This document shows, piece by piece, positions 1-9,887 of a DNA stretch of 64,000 nucleotides; positions within the stretch are counted from its first letter, which is position 1, and every line of letters starts with the position of its first letter. Origin of the DNA: Choristoneura fumiferana (Eukaryota > Arthropoda > Insecta > Lepidoptera > Tortricidae); NCBI RefSeq assembly GCF_025370935.1, contig NC_133494.1, positions 4,742,554-4,806,553 of the forward strand. Direction: 5' to 3'. The notes beneath the pieces are model-generated. The model saw only the letters and a program-made list of their open reading frames with translations, made no database searches and was not told the origin of the DNA. A program made the translations under genes and the position numbers.

Positions 1-418
1 AATCCGGCGAAGAAGGAACCAATCGGTAAAATTACATATTTGTGACACTTTGTGGTAATGTTATAATTTTGAATGACAAAGGTTTTGAAATGCGTTAGCA
101 TTTGTGTGGTATCTGTGACAATTTAGTTTATGTGACAATGTTGATTCACTTGGAATTGGAGGATGACGGGTATCTGCATAAAATAAATGTAATACGTCGC
201 ACTGACGTAGCTGTCTTGCATGTATAGTAGTGGAATAGCGCGGTAAAAGGTCGTTAATTGATATGCATTTGCAAAGTAACGCCAGAGTTCTGTTAATCAA
301 AATAGTTGACGGTGCGGTGCATTAGTTCTAATGGACTAAGTTCTCAATGCGTAGTGTACGGGTAGGCAGTTAATATTAGGTACTTTACAGGTACGCCCTT
401 GTGTCTCTTTGTTACCAG

Positions 419-554
419 GCAGGCTGGAATGGAACAACACTGAAACAAAAGTGAAGATGACGCGCGATCATTATCCGACCGTCAGATTGGGAGGCCATCA
501 CATTCCTTCCGATTGCCAATCACGTCATAAGGTTGCCATCATTGTGCCTTATAG
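419..554 (+). CDS. GT7 gene, first exon in window
   Basis: Acceptor after a pyrimidine-rich tract ending ttgttaccag; donor ag|gtatgt. Its first two bases complete a codon begun in an exon outside the window. It encodes the start of the catalytic domain, including the first family cysteine (SDC) and the beta-strand HKVAIIVPYR that opens the nucleotide-sugar fold. It ends two bases into an Arg codon. Confidence 0.88.
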
Positions 555-3500
555 GTATGTAGCAGGACCGCAACTAGCATTGAATTTTAACCCCAGTTTA
601 GACCTGCAAGAAAAATCGTGCAATTTGCAATACATTGAGAGGCCGTAAAGCGAACGAGTAAGAAGTGGTCAATCGAGCGCCGCTATGTAATGCAACTAGC
701 ACGATTTTTCTGGTGGGTAGAGCAAGAGGTCAGTCGCTCTAAGCGTCAGATGGCAAGAGGCGTTACTTTTCAGTTTTAAGTGCAAAATAAAATTTTGATG
801 GCGCACTATAAGTACTTACCTTAATCAAGGGTCCTTACCTCGATCATATTTTTCAATCATAATAAGTTATGAAGTTTAGTAAGAAGTGGTTATTCGGAGA
901 CATATTTGAAAAAAATACAAAATTATACGGTTGAACTCACGGTCCGACTAGTTAATATAGTATCGATCATTTTGGAAGATCCTTTTCATAGGTTACATAG
1001 GAAGTTGTTATTCATGAGTTTAACCGCTTAATTTTGTATTTTTTTTAATCATAAATCATTTAATTTTGTTAATCCATCATCGTTAACTCATCATATGATT
1101 AACGTTTTTATGAAGTATTAGAAAAAGTTATTACATCCATGGAAGTAATTATGTGCGCAAAAACGAAAAATGCCAAAGTGGGCCCCTGAGTTTGTTAGAT
1201 TATTTTTTCTTTTTTCCAGAGATAACGAAAAAACTCTTAATGTTTTCCTATTCAACATCCATCCATTCCTAATGAGACAGAAGATTGAATATCGGATATT
1301 TGTTATTGAACAAACTGGTAAGTAAACGAATTCTTTATTTTCTTACCCTTCGTAATTGTAAGTGTAGTTGCAGCTGTTGTAGTAAATACCTATTTAGTTA
1401 GTGACAAGTATTTAAACCTTCATGACAACTTCCTTAGGAAAATAATAAAATGGTGTAGGTAGAGTAGACGTACCATCTCCATTTCTTCTTAAAACCGGGG
1501 ACGGCACGGCATTAGTTACCTTAAGCCGAGTTTAGACTTGCAAGAAAAATCGTGCAATTTACCACTTACAAATTCGTTGGTCTTACGGCCTCGCAATGTA
1601 AGAGTAATGCAACTTGCACGATTTTCCTTGCAAGTCTAAACTCGGCTCTACAATTTTAGATTACCATATAAACAAAAGTACACCACAGAGTTTCCATTCT
1701 GGCCTGGTCATGTTGACATTCCATATCGGCAAAAGAATCATCGTAAAATAGATTATGTGAGACAGTGTACAGATTCTACCTCGCCATGATACACGATTCA
1801 GTGACCTTGACTGTAAAGTTTAAATTGAAAATACAAACTGAAATATAGATGCACAGAAAAACTAGAAAAATAAGACTGCTTAAGTGGCTAAATAAGAAAC
1901 AAACAAGCTGAGATATGTGGTACATAGAGGAAATTCGTGTCTGTACCCGTTGACCAGCAGTGGTGTGCTATACCACGCGGTACGGAATACCGAGGACCTG
2001 AGTTCGATTCCCAGTGCTGGTCTTATTTTTCTGGTTTTTCTGTGCATCATATTTCAGTTTGTATTTTCAATTTAGGTTTTACGGGATTAACGTGAAAGTA
2101 AAAATTTAGAATTGAATTAAAAAATACAAAAAGATCCCAAAAAACCAATCTTAATGTAAAGTTTAAAGTAAGTAGAGTAACGCATTAACCTTCTACTGAA
2201 CTCGTGGAAGCTATACACCGGCCAAAGCCCTTCTTTTCGTCCCTTATTTACACTTATACCTAACCCAGAAATTATTAAGCAGAAACTACTACTAACTTAT
2301 ATCGCTTCCAGGGCCAGATGGCCTGAACAAAGGCAGCCTGCTAAACGCGGGCTACCTCCAAGCCCTTCGCTTCGGCAGCTGGCATTGCTTGATCTTCCAT
2401 GATGTCGACCTGCTGCCTATGGACGAGCGCATCCTCTATACCTGCCCCACCTACCCACGGCACATGAGCACCTATGTACAAGGGCAGGCGAACCAGTATG
2501 TATCTAGGTACTTTGTATCTATAAACTAACGTAGAGTCGAATAGAATATATTCAAGCGTTTCAACCGTCTCATGTTCCTGGTCACATTTTTTACGAATTG
2601 GCTGTGGAATTTGATGTCGTTTTCGATTATTTGTTAGAGTTCCTTTATTTCTACCAGGTAACTGAAAACTGTATCAGAATCTTCGGCCATTTTACAGAAA
2701 AGTGTCCACAAAGATGAGACGGTTGAAACCCTCGAATGATCACCCAATATGCGACCCCTAACAAGCGTCCATGCAGCGACATGCTGCGAAAATGACCAAC
2801 GGTTTAATAGCTGTTGAAATGTCTGTCCTACTTAACCAAACACAACCCAGAGTGCTGCGATGCGGAGGAGGATAGTTCGTCTAATTTTTTCGATGATTGA
2901 TTACTCTACTGGTATGTCCTTATTAATATGTATGAACATGTCAAGTTACAAAAATTCAAATAAATAAATACATAAAAGGATAAATACTTACTCAGTCAAT
3001 CAAATAAACCACCCGCGTCATACCAGGACCAAAGGAGCCCAATGCACTATGCCCGTATTGCCCCGTTGAACCGCGATAAACAACTTTTGCACCAGAAACG
3101 ACCCAGAGCGGTCAGACTCTCTCAAGAAGATGGCGCCCCACTTCTCTAAAAAAGATTTTGCCTCGGAGCCCAACAACCGGTCGTCTCCGCCGCCAGTGGG
3201 AATTGTTAAATCGGGCAAATCCTTATTTTTAGATCAAAGTACAAACTGTTCGGTGGCGTCGTAGCCATGACTGACAGGCACTTTTTGCAAGTCAATGGGT
3301 ACTCTAACACCTTCTGGGGATGCCGTGGAGCTGATTCGGACATATACTGGAGGTTTGTGTCTTAGATATTTAACAGAGCACTCAAATTAATTGTTTTGGG
3401 TTAGTTTGACTAAACCTTTGCCATACTTATCAATTTGTTATCTTATCACTGACAACATGTACCTTAAATAATGTAAGCAATGTTTAGACGCCACGCCACA

Positions 3501-5205
3501 CGTATTTCATACAGGTCATTTGGGAGACGTGAGCATGGCATGACATAGAGCTGGTTCCCACTTAGTCTTGTCGGATGTCAGGCCCGGATTTTAATCGGAT
3601 GTTCCGTTTGGACATTTTATATAAAGCTATTCACACTTGACCGACACGATTTTCTATAGAAATGACTAACATTTGACACGAAATGGACCTGACACCCGAC
3701 AAGTGGGAACGGGCTCTTCCCTACCGGATTTAGTTAAGTAAGTAGTTAAGGCTACCATAATCGTACCAGAATTCATGAGATTAGCGTTTTGAACTTGAAA
3801 CTACCGTGAGACTCACTCATATTAAATATAATGACCCGGGTAACTCATGTCTTATATCGAGTTTAGCTCGACATGTTTCGGGCTAATCCGTAGCCCTTCG
3901 TCTTCGGAGCAACGCGACTCAGCGGCTGCTACAACACGCGCACTGCGCGCCGCCGCTCTGCTCGCGCGACTACCCGACGAAACTGACACCGGCACACAAC
4001 TACCCGCGTTTTCATCATCATTACAACTGTCAAATGTAGGGTAGCACACAACACTAACAACAGTAAAGGTACGCACCGATGAGTATTTAACACCGTTTTC
4101 CACCGTTTTCCCGTGGTACCTCCGAGTTGTCACAAGCAAAAAGTTGGCTCTGCAATTAAAAGTGTGGGAATTTTACTTATAATATGATTTTGAATGATCC
4201 ATTATCAATTACTAAGGTCGTCTCCCAAATCACCATGTATAAAGCTGTCGTTCGAATTCTAACTCAAAATACTCAATCAAATCATTTATAAGCGTTGATA
4301 CTCGTATAAAAATTTAGGATCTAAGAGATTTTTCGTTTTTGAGGTGAGACCATTTATGTTTAAATATTTTTTACAGAATAAGATTGATGGGTTTTCGGGT
4401 AGTGAGATATAACAAGAAAATAGCTGTTTACATCAAGTTGCCATATCAACCTAAAAGGCGTAGTGACGCAGACTTCGATAATAACGGGTGAGGAATCTCG
4501 TCATATTCGCATAGTAAAACAGAAGGGTTCTAGTGTGCTGATCAGGATCAATAAGCCTAATCATTAACTCAACCTACGCCCCACTGCAGGACACAGGTCT
4601 CCTCTCAGAATGAAAGGGCTTGAGCCGCAGTTCCCACGCGAAGCTATTGTGGTTTAAGAACTTCATACACACCATTGAATCGCAGGCATGTGCAGGCTCC
4701 TCACGATGTTTTAATTCACCGTCAATCAAACCTACACGACTTCTATCACGGTTTTACTCATTTAGCTTTTTAACAGCTGCTTCACACGCTTACCTAAATC
4801 ATCTAATCTATCTATACCTTTAAACGGGCAATTCTTGTATATATATAAATATATTTCGGGATCTCCGAAACGGCTTCAACGATTTCGATGAAATTTGGTA
4901 TGTAGGGGTTTTCGGGGATGACAAATCGATCTAGCTTGGTCGTATCTCTGAGAAAACTATTATTATCGAGTTCACGGTTTATTGTACAGGCCATGTTGCT
5001 CTAAATAAATGGTTTTATTGTTATTCTAATTTTCAGACATGAACTAGCTTACCCCGCGTCACGGCAACGCCAGCAGCAGTTCCGTATGGACGGGATCTCC
5101 ACCATCCGTTACAAAGTAATGGACATACAACAGCGCATTCTATACACACACGTGGTGGTGGACTTGGGTCCTACGCCAAACTATACAACAGCGAGGATTT
5201 TGTAA
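419..5205 (+). CDS. beta-1,4-galactosyltransferase / beta-1,4-GalNAc-transferase family protein (GT7), six exons, 5' partial
   Basis: Exons are 419-554, 1220-1317, 2312-2495, 3233-3352, 4377-4487 and 5037-5205; phases join without interruption and encode about 271 residues before TAA 5203-5205. That matches the luminal catalytic domain of the family, so the cytosolic tail, membrane anchor and stem should lie upstream of the window. Seen in order: GGHHIPSDC, HKVAIIVPYR, HPFLMRQKIEYRIFVIEQTG, KGSLLNAGY, the DVD motif (2401-2409), PRHMS, LFGGVVAMT and DGISTIRYKVMD, all family hallmarks. The family transfers Gal or GalNAc from a UDP-sugar to terminal GlcNAc in the Golgi, with Mn2+. Odd: the usual WGWGGEDDD is WGCRGADSD (3315-3341), and the MxxH metal-binding motif aligns with KLPY in YIKLPY (4429-4446). 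Family membership is certain; activity is doubtful. Insect paralogue assignment is open. Confidence 0.93.
591..716. mobile_element. degraded snap-back MITE in GT7 intron 1
   Basis: Arms CAGTTTAGACCTGCAAG...ATCGTGCAA and TGCAACTAGCACGATTTTTC are near inverted repeats of each other and match the better preserved copy at 1524-1647. Confidence 0.6.
718..805 (+). repeat. dispersed repeat shared with 5505-5600
   Basis: The stretch GTCGCTC...GATGGCAAGAGGCG...AGTGCAAAATAAAATTTTGATGG is also found, better preserved, downstream of the GT7 gene. No target duplication could be defined. Confidence 0.5.
1220..1317 (+). CDS. GT7 gene, exon encoding HPFLMRQ...FVIEQTG
   Basis: Acceptor tttttccag, donor g|gtaagt. 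This 98-base exon completes the Arg codon and encodes the helix and strand that in this family carry HPxLxRQxxxYxIxVIEQ. It is open in only the phase required by its neighbours. Confidence 0.93.
1524..1647. mobile_element. snap-back MITE in GT7 intron 2
   Basis: Inverted arms of about 45 bases (AGCCGAGTTTAGACTTGCAA...TTGCAAGTCTAAACTCGGCT) enclose a short loop. Non-coding; transcription through it would give a strong RNA hairpin in the intron. Confidence 0.8.
1823..2155 (+). mobile_element. tRNA-like SINE with 5' inverted repeat, copy A (GT7 intron 2)
   Basis: Flanked by the direct repeat TGTAAAGTTTA at 1812-1822 and 2156-2166, which marks a retrotransposition. The 5' 50 bases (GAAAATACAAACTGAAATAT...) are the reverse complement of the segment ending near 2073. 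The core holds a tRNA-like B box (GAGTTCGATTCCC). The 3' end is AAAAATACAAAAAGATCCC followed by AAAAAACCAATCTTAA. Confidence 0.8.
2312..2495 (+). CDS. GT7 gene, exon with the DVD metal/UDP-sugar motif
   Basis: Acceptor cgcttccag, with the following g part of the acceptor; donor ca|gtatgt. It encodes LNKGSLLNAGY, then FHDVDLLPMDER with DVD at 2401-2409, and ends after PRHMSTYVQGQAN. In characterised family members the last Asp of DVD is one of three protein ligands of Mn2+; it is retained here. Third positions are GC-rich against the AT-rich introns, as expected for coding DNA under selection. Confidence 0.94.
3233..3352 (+). CDS. GT7 gene, exon with substituted WGWGGEDDD motif
   Basis: Acceptor ttatttttag, donor ag|gtttgt. 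It encodes KLFGGVVAMTDRHF, then NGYSNTFWG followed by CRGADSD. Against the family WGWGGEDDD, the second Trp is Cys, the next Gly is Arg, Glu is Ala and the middle Asp is Ser; the putative catalytic Asp and the last Asp remain. Confidence 0.92.
3770..4160. repeat. GC-rich dispersed repeat in GT7 intron 4
   Basis: The segment around 3787-3860 recurs in inverted orientation at about 61920-62010 (ACTCGATTTAAGACGTGAGT, GTGAGTCTCACGGTAGTTT). Its 3880-4000 part is strikingly GC-rich with CGCGC runs, unlike the surrounding intron, and gives overlapping non-genic open frames on both strands. Confidence 0.6.
4377..4487 (+). CDS. GT7 gene, exon covering the usual MxxH metal site
   Basis: Acceptor atttttttacag, donor gg|gtgagg. 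It begins IRLMGFRVVRYNKK, which aligns with the FNRL...GxxISR segment of the family. Where the family has RMIRH or KMLKH, this exon has IKLPY, so neither the Met nor the His ligand of Mn2+ is present in the simplest ungapped alignment. Confidence 0.88.
4567..4735 (-). mobile_element. fragment of tRNA-derived SINE (GATGAT-tailed family)
   Basis: Diverged match to the copy at 22285-22597 (CCCACTGC, GGCTTGAGCC, AGTTCCCACGCG, ATTGAATCGCAGG, CCTCACGATGTTTT). The tRNA head and tail are missing. Confidence 0.65.
4850..4990. repeat. Helitron-like remnant in GT7 intron 5
   Basis: Resembles the internal part of lepidopteran non-autonomous Helitrons (GATTTCGATGAAATTTGGTA). No terminal TC or CTRR ends are recognisable. 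Confidence 0.35.
5037..5205 (+). CDS. GT7 gene, terminal exon
   Basis: Acceptor ctaattttcag. It encodes an Arg/Gln-rich stretch, then FRMDGISTIRYKVMDIQQ and a beta-strand ILYTHVVVDLG, equivalent to the family C-terminus DGLNSLxYxVLxxQxxPLYTxIxVDIG. TAA lies at 5203-5205. The nearest AATAAA downstream is at 5343-5348, just before a palindromic MITE that starts at 5358, so the 3'UTR is probably about 150 bases. Confidence 0.92.
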
Positions 5206-5342
5206 CAGAATATTGAAGTCATCACAATCTAGAGGACTGTGATAAGATAACGTTACTCAGTATCCCACGAAAGACTGTCGCAAGCATCAACTGGCCTCTC
5301 GAGAATTCTATCGTTATCCATGCTATCTACTTATACTAATAT

Positions 5343-5348
5343 AATAAA
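5343..5348 (+). terminator. candidate polyadenylation signal AATAAA of the GT7 gene
   Basis: First AATAAA after the stop at 5205. The spacing is reasonable for a short 3'UTR. A MITE begins 10 bases downstream, so the original downstream element may have been disrupted. Confidence 0.4.
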
Positions 5349-5357
5349 TACGAAACA

Positions 5358-5489
5358 GCAGGGCTACTACGAAACTCGAAACTCGAAGTTCGTATCGTAC
5401 CGTCCCTCTCGCTCTCGTATTAAACAGTATAAATGTCAGAGGGACCGCACGACACGAACTTCGAGTTTCGAGTTTCGTAGTAGCCCTGC
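5358..5489. mobile_element. snap-back MITE, GCAGGGCTACTACG family, copy 1
   Basis: Near-perfect inverted repeat of about 50 bases per arm, bounded by GCAGGGCTACTACGAAACTC and its complement ending CGTAGTAGCCCTGC. Related copies are at 17156-17253, 43733-43849 and 51635-51777. Confidence 0.88.
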
Positions 5490-5504
5490 AGCGCCGACCC
5501 TGGG

Positions 5505-5600
5505 GTGGCAAGTGGAGCGGTCGCTCCAGGTGCTTGATGGCAAGGGGCGCCATTTTCCAGTTAATACCAGTGCAAAATAAAATTATGATGGGTTTTTTAT
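5505..5600 (+). repeat. dispersed repeat, second copy
   Basis: Contains GAGCGGTCGCTCCAGG, GATGGCAAGGGGCGCCATTT and AGTGCAAAATAAAATTATGA. Related to 718-805. Confidence 0.5.
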
Positions 5601-5660
5601 AAGTTAAAGGGTCATACTGAAAACCAGCGCTGCGGCTTGCGGTGGCAACACGCTGAGTAA

Positions 5661-5799
5661 GTACAGTCAAGGGCAAAGATATCGACACGGCCAAAGTTGC
5701 AAAAATATGTATACAAGGCCTTAATGTTAAGTAAATAAAGTCGTGTATACATATTTTTGCAACTTTGGCTGTGTCGATATCTTTGCCCTTGACTGTACC
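5661..5799. mobile_element. snap-back MITE, ACAGTCAAGGGCAAAGATAT family, copy 1
   Basis: Arms GTACAGTCAAGGGCAAAGAT...CAAAAATATGTATAC and their complement ending GACTGTAC. Loop of about 35 bases. A second copy lies at 6780-6918. Confidence 0.88.
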
Positions 5800-6092
5800 T
5801 ATTGCCCTTTTAGCTTCTTCGGCACAGTGTTTCATTTCTTTTCCTATTTAGTAAGTACCTACCTACAAGATTATGTAAAGTTTTCTTCTTTTTTAGTTGT
5901 AATTTATTTTTCTTGTTGTGCCGAATTTTAGCAAAATTAATTCTTTCTTTCTTTAGAGAGGCACAGAAGCGGTGTAGACATCTCGCTCTACCTCGATCAA
6001 GAGCCCGCGCTGATACAAAAGTAACTCATTTAAATCATGACCCGGGCGCAGAATATATAATAGTACTACCCGGGTGGAACCTTTGTGCTATC

Positions 6093-6375
6093 TTTTTTAT
6101 TTATTTATTCTACTGGATGGCAAACGAGCAAGTGGGGCTCCTGATGGTAAGAGATCACCGCCGCCCATAAACATCTGCAACACCAGGGGTATTGCAGATG
6201 CGTTGCCAACCTAGAGGCCTAAGATGGGATACCTCAAATGTCAGTAATTTCACCGGCTGTCTTACTCTCCACGCCGAAACACAACAGCGCAAGCACTGCT
6301 GCTTTACGGCAGAATTAGCGAGCAAGATGGTGGTAGCAATCCGGGCGGACCTTGCACAAGGTCCTACCACCTGCA
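6093..6375 (-). mobile_element. polyA-tailed SINE-like retroposon, copy 1
   Basis: Reading the minus strand, it runs from GCAGGTGGTAGGACCTTGTG through CTTAGGCCTCTAGGTTGGCA and GGGCGGTGATCTC to CCATCCAGT and an A-rich tail. Eight copies or fragments are in the window. It lies between GGGTGGAACCTTT (6074) and AAAGGTTCCACCC (6460), so it may have interrupted another inverted-repeat element. It resembles butterfly Metulj-type SINE tails; that name is from memory. Confidence 0.8.
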
Positions 6376-6779
6376 TCTACTTAATCTACTAATGTCATTT
6401 TGACATCTCATACTTTTGTCTAAGAAATCCAAAAGAAATCATAGTAAAATTGATTATTAAAAGGTTCCACCCTGGGCTCAACCTCAACCATGGGTCATAT
6501 TTGAATTTGTTCGACTGTAGACAGACATAAAAATATAGAAAACCTATAAGTACTTCATTTATGTTAACATTTGAAACTTAACGGTCAATTTTGCACACGT
6601 TTAAATGAAACAACGAAACTATTTCAAATTGTGTTAACTTCTATAATAAAATAAAACGTAATAAATACCTAATAAATATACTTACATGTAGGTATTTTTA
6701 GTCCATTTTTGTTCGAAATACCGAGAAACGTGTGTTACAATTTGACCAATAATTTAGACCTTAAATTGAACGGAGTACC

Positions 6780-6918
6780 TACAGTCAAGGGCAAAGATAT
6801 CGACACGGCCAAAGTTACAAAAATATGAACACACGTCTTTATGCTCTTAACATTAAGGCCGTGTGTATACATATTTTTGTAACTTTGGCCGTGTCGATAT
6901 CTTTGCCCTTGACTGTAC
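6780..6918. mobile_element. snap-back MITE, ACAGTCAAGGGCAAAGATAT family, copy 2
   Basis: Arms of about 58 bases, nearly perfect: ACAGTCAAGGGCAAAGATAT...GGCCAAAGTTACAAAAATATG against CATATTTTTGTAACTTTGGCC...CCCTTGACTGT. Confidence 0.9.
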
Positions 6919-7324
6919 CTATAAGGAAGGGGGGACGAAGGACGGGCCCATAACACTGGTAAACTTAAAATACCTACGGAACCGAAGCTAGTGTGAAATT
7001 TGTCTCTTAAAAATCGCTCTCACGCCCAAAGCACGCAACCGGTTGTGATTAAATTTGCTAACTACCTATAATAATAATGTACTCTGTGTTATGGAGATAG
7101 TTTAAGAGCTTTTAAGACACTGAATATGACACAGGATAGAGATTTTGTTACGGAAAATTTTAATGTTTCCGCGTGATAAAGCCGATCAACGCCAAGATTT
7201 GCTATTAAATATTTGTTTTCGTGTTAGTGTAAAAATCATTTTCAAATAAATATTCTTTAATTACAGATATTTTTAATTTGTAATTTTATTTTGTTTATAA
7301 AAAGAAAACAAAATAACTGCACAG

Positions 7325-7452
7325 TGCTTGAAACGGAGCGTACCGTACAAAAGTTGCCACTTTACAAAGTTATCCGACCTATAAGGGAAAACAAAGAATT
7401 CATTGTTGCTGCTCAGAATGAATTAATAATTAAGGATTACACTTATAAATAA
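7325..7452 (+). CDS. possible terminal exon of an unrecognised gene
   Basis: A frame opens after cacag at 7321-7324 and runs 41 codons (LETERTVQKLPLYKVIRP, then RENKEFIVAAQNELIIK) to TAA 7450-7452, overlapped by AATAAA at 7448-7453. The residue mix looks coding against very AT-rich surroundings. An earlier and better acceptor (ctttaattacag, ending 7266) would keep the same frame open. Its phase does not fit the preceding GT7 exons. No homologue recognised; a retropseudogene tail or chance frame is possible. Confidence 0.28.
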
Positions 7453-8006
7453 AACTGGACTTCGTTGAAAAACAAATATCCCAGTGAATATAAAGTAAGT
7501 TTGTTTAATACGGCATTTTGAATAAAAACAATACAATAATAGACTGAGCAAGAGACAAAAGTAACAAGCTTTTGTAGCCTCAAAGTTTCATATTTTGTAT
7601 TGCGACCATTTCTTAAGAATTAACATAATTGATTATTGTAATGTTGTAGCATAGTTTCACAATTTCTTATTAATCGAAATGCCTGCTTAAAATACAAAAA
7701 TGCAATAGAAGCTTTCTTGACTAAGTCAGAACATTTGACGGCATATTTTAAAGAAAGGGATAATGAGTTCTAAGAACTGGCAACATTATCAGCCTTTTGA
7801 TTTTTTGCTGTCTGACACATACGTCACCTCAGATAGATATTGCGGTTTGCGGCAAACGGAGAGCGCAGTGTGGAATTTACCGATCTTTAATTCCACTGCA
7901 GTCGTAATTCGTAAATTTTCATCACCTTCAAGTTAATTGATTGTGTGATAATTAACTGGGACGGGTTTAGATTTTCGCCAGATTGTTGGAAATTGTTTCG
8001 GACATC

Positions 8007-8111
8007 AGTTTGAATTACGCTAGTGCAGTTTCTCGGACAGACTTGTTTTTTGTGTGCAAATTTATCCCCGTTTGGCGCAAGTTGTGAAGAAAAACAACAG
8101 ATACATAAAAG
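8007..8111 (+). promoter_or_regulatory. candidate promoter and non-coding first exon of the downstream gene
   Basis: An arthropod initiator-like ATCAGTT is centred on 8007, with GGACAG about 28-33 bases downstream where a DPE would sit. There is no TATA box at the right distance. The tract 8007-8111 ends in a plausible donor AAAAG|GTCAGT. The region 7830-8110 is less AT-rich than its flanks and repeat-free. If correct, intron 1 would span 8112-12451 to the start-codon exon. Confidence 0.33.
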
Positions 8112-9560
8112 GTCAGTATCTATGAGTTTAAATTGTATAAAACTCTATTCATTATTGTAAAACGAGAAGTGAATCGAGCGTTCTAATTTTGGTATGTTTT
8201 TGCTATTATGTACATATTTAGTTTCATTAGAAAGTCTTCTAAAATCTTAACATTATCGATGATCCTAGCGTAGGTGAGTAAAGGGATACCTTACTTAAAG
8301 ATACAAGACATAAAAATAGTTAAAAAAATGATTCAGGATAAATATCTACCTGTGATGTCATAGACGTAAACAAGCATGCAATTAAAATCACATCTCATGT
8401 TATGAAACATCTTTTCATAATCTTAACAACATACAGTTTTATAAATAGGTATTAATTCTATTGGAATGTTACTTCAAATTTTTTTAACCAATAGGTACAA
8501 AATTGAAAATAGAGTTTGAGGCAAAGGAAATAAAAACAAACTGCCAATGGAATCTTAACAATAAAGAGATCAAATAGTCTTCAAGAATCTTAAAAAAGGC
8601 TTTTCTTCAGTTCACCAACTACACATGGCCAGTACTCTTATTGAAATGACCTCTAGTTCCAATAGACACTAAAAAGGATGCATTCCATTAAAGTTCTAAA
8701 ACTGAAACTTCGAATTATGCAGTTAAATTGACTACATAATTAAAAAAATCCTGGACTAGCATAGCAACAATTCAATATTTAATGTTAAATTAATAAATTT
8801 GCAGTTGTAGTTTTATACCTTTTAAAGATGCACTTTAACCATAAAAAAAAATGTTATTTTTCAAATTTCAAACTGACCCGAAGACTTCTTACCTGATGGC
8901 AAGAGCAAAAATATAGCTCACTGATTCAGTAATAAATAGTGAAAGTAAATTACATTTGATATATCCATACTATGATGCACCTTCATGTTTACAGTTTGTT
9001 ATCAGCAAGCAAACAACCTGTCTGTGTCAATGATGACATACCTTATCTATCTCGAGACATTTGCTTTGTAAATTGACATCTAAGCATTGATTGAACAATA
9101 CCTTTTACTTAGTATGTTTTCTTCTTATTATTTTTTTATACAAAGATTTTTAAGTACCTATATTGTGACTTGTGACACCTTTCTTTCAAAATACTATACT
9201 ACACAAATGAGAAAAAATCTTAATAGGGCAGTTGTGGAGCCCAAAATTATGCACTCTCCTATTACTTTGGCAGTAGAGTCCTGTTTAAATAATTTTGAGC
9301 ACCGCTACCACTCATCCACTTCTGCTGCTGACTGACTGTACTATACTTAAGGTGTTTTAGTGAAAAAGATTAGGTACAATATTTGTTAGACAGTTCAGTA
9401 GCAATTTTGTTATGGTACATGTATTTAGCTTTTTCTTGTCACGCGTTGCTCTAGTTACATTCTCCTTGACCCACTCTTTAAACCGTAAGTTTATAGGATT
9501 AAAATTTGCCAAACATGCATTTTTGTGGTAGTTTTAAGTCCCTTCTATAATTGGTCTTCT
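8112..9560. other. AT-rich stretch without recognised feature (probable intron)
   Basis: No open frame with coding character, no tRNA and no recognisable transposon. Between the candidate first exon and a SINE. Confidence 0.5.
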
Positions 9561-9572
9561 AATAAGCATCTT

Positions 9573-9875
9573 CTAAAAAGCCGTGGTCGCCTAGTGGTTT
9601 GACCTATCTCCTCTCAAGCAGAGGTTCATGGGCTCAAACCCCGGCCCACACCTCTTTTTCGAAATTCATTTGCGAAATTACATTTGAAATTTACCACAAG
9701 CTTTACGGTGAAGGAAAACATTGTGAGAAAATCTGCACACACCTGTGAAGTAATTAAATGGTATGTGTGAAGTTCCCAATCCGCACTGGGTCCGTGTGGG
9801 AACTAAGGCCCAAGCCCTCTCATTCTGAGAGGAGGCCTGTGCCCAGCAGTGGGACGTATATAGGCTAGGATGATG
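9573..9875 (+). mobile_element. tRNA-derived SINE, complete, with 12-bp target duplication
   Basis: Direct repeats AATAAGCATCTT flank it at 9561-9572 and 9876-9887. The head resembles a tRNA (GCCGTGGTCGCCTAGTGGTT, then GCTCAAACCCC as B box), followed by a family-specific body (TTCCCAATCCGCACTGGG, GGAGGCCTGTGCCCAGCAGT, GGGACGTATATAGGCTAGGA) and a minimal GATGAT tail. Confidence 0.93.
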
Positions 9876-9887
9876 AATAAGCATCTT

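Noticed and set aside
1959..2022. tRNA gene in GT7 intron 2
   Set aside because: B box present, but it is the core of a retroposon, repeated in copies B and C.
3018..3218. 66-residue minus-strand frame in GT7 intron 3
   Set aside because: Antisense to the intron just before an exon; no splice support and no family motif.
3852..4139. 95-residue minus and 65-residue plus frames in GT7 intron 4
   Set aside because: Both lie in a GC-rich dispersed repeat, part of which recurs at 61915-62030.
5955..6022. Apparent exon tttctttag|...|gtaact with SGVDISLYLDQEPALIQ
   Set aside because: Splice-like ends, but no phase joins it to the 7325 frame or to GT7 exons, and it abuts transposon sequence.
9580..9655. 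tRNA gene
   Set aside because: The tRNA-like sequence is the head of a SINE with target duplications; the cloverleaf is not well formed and the body follows directly.
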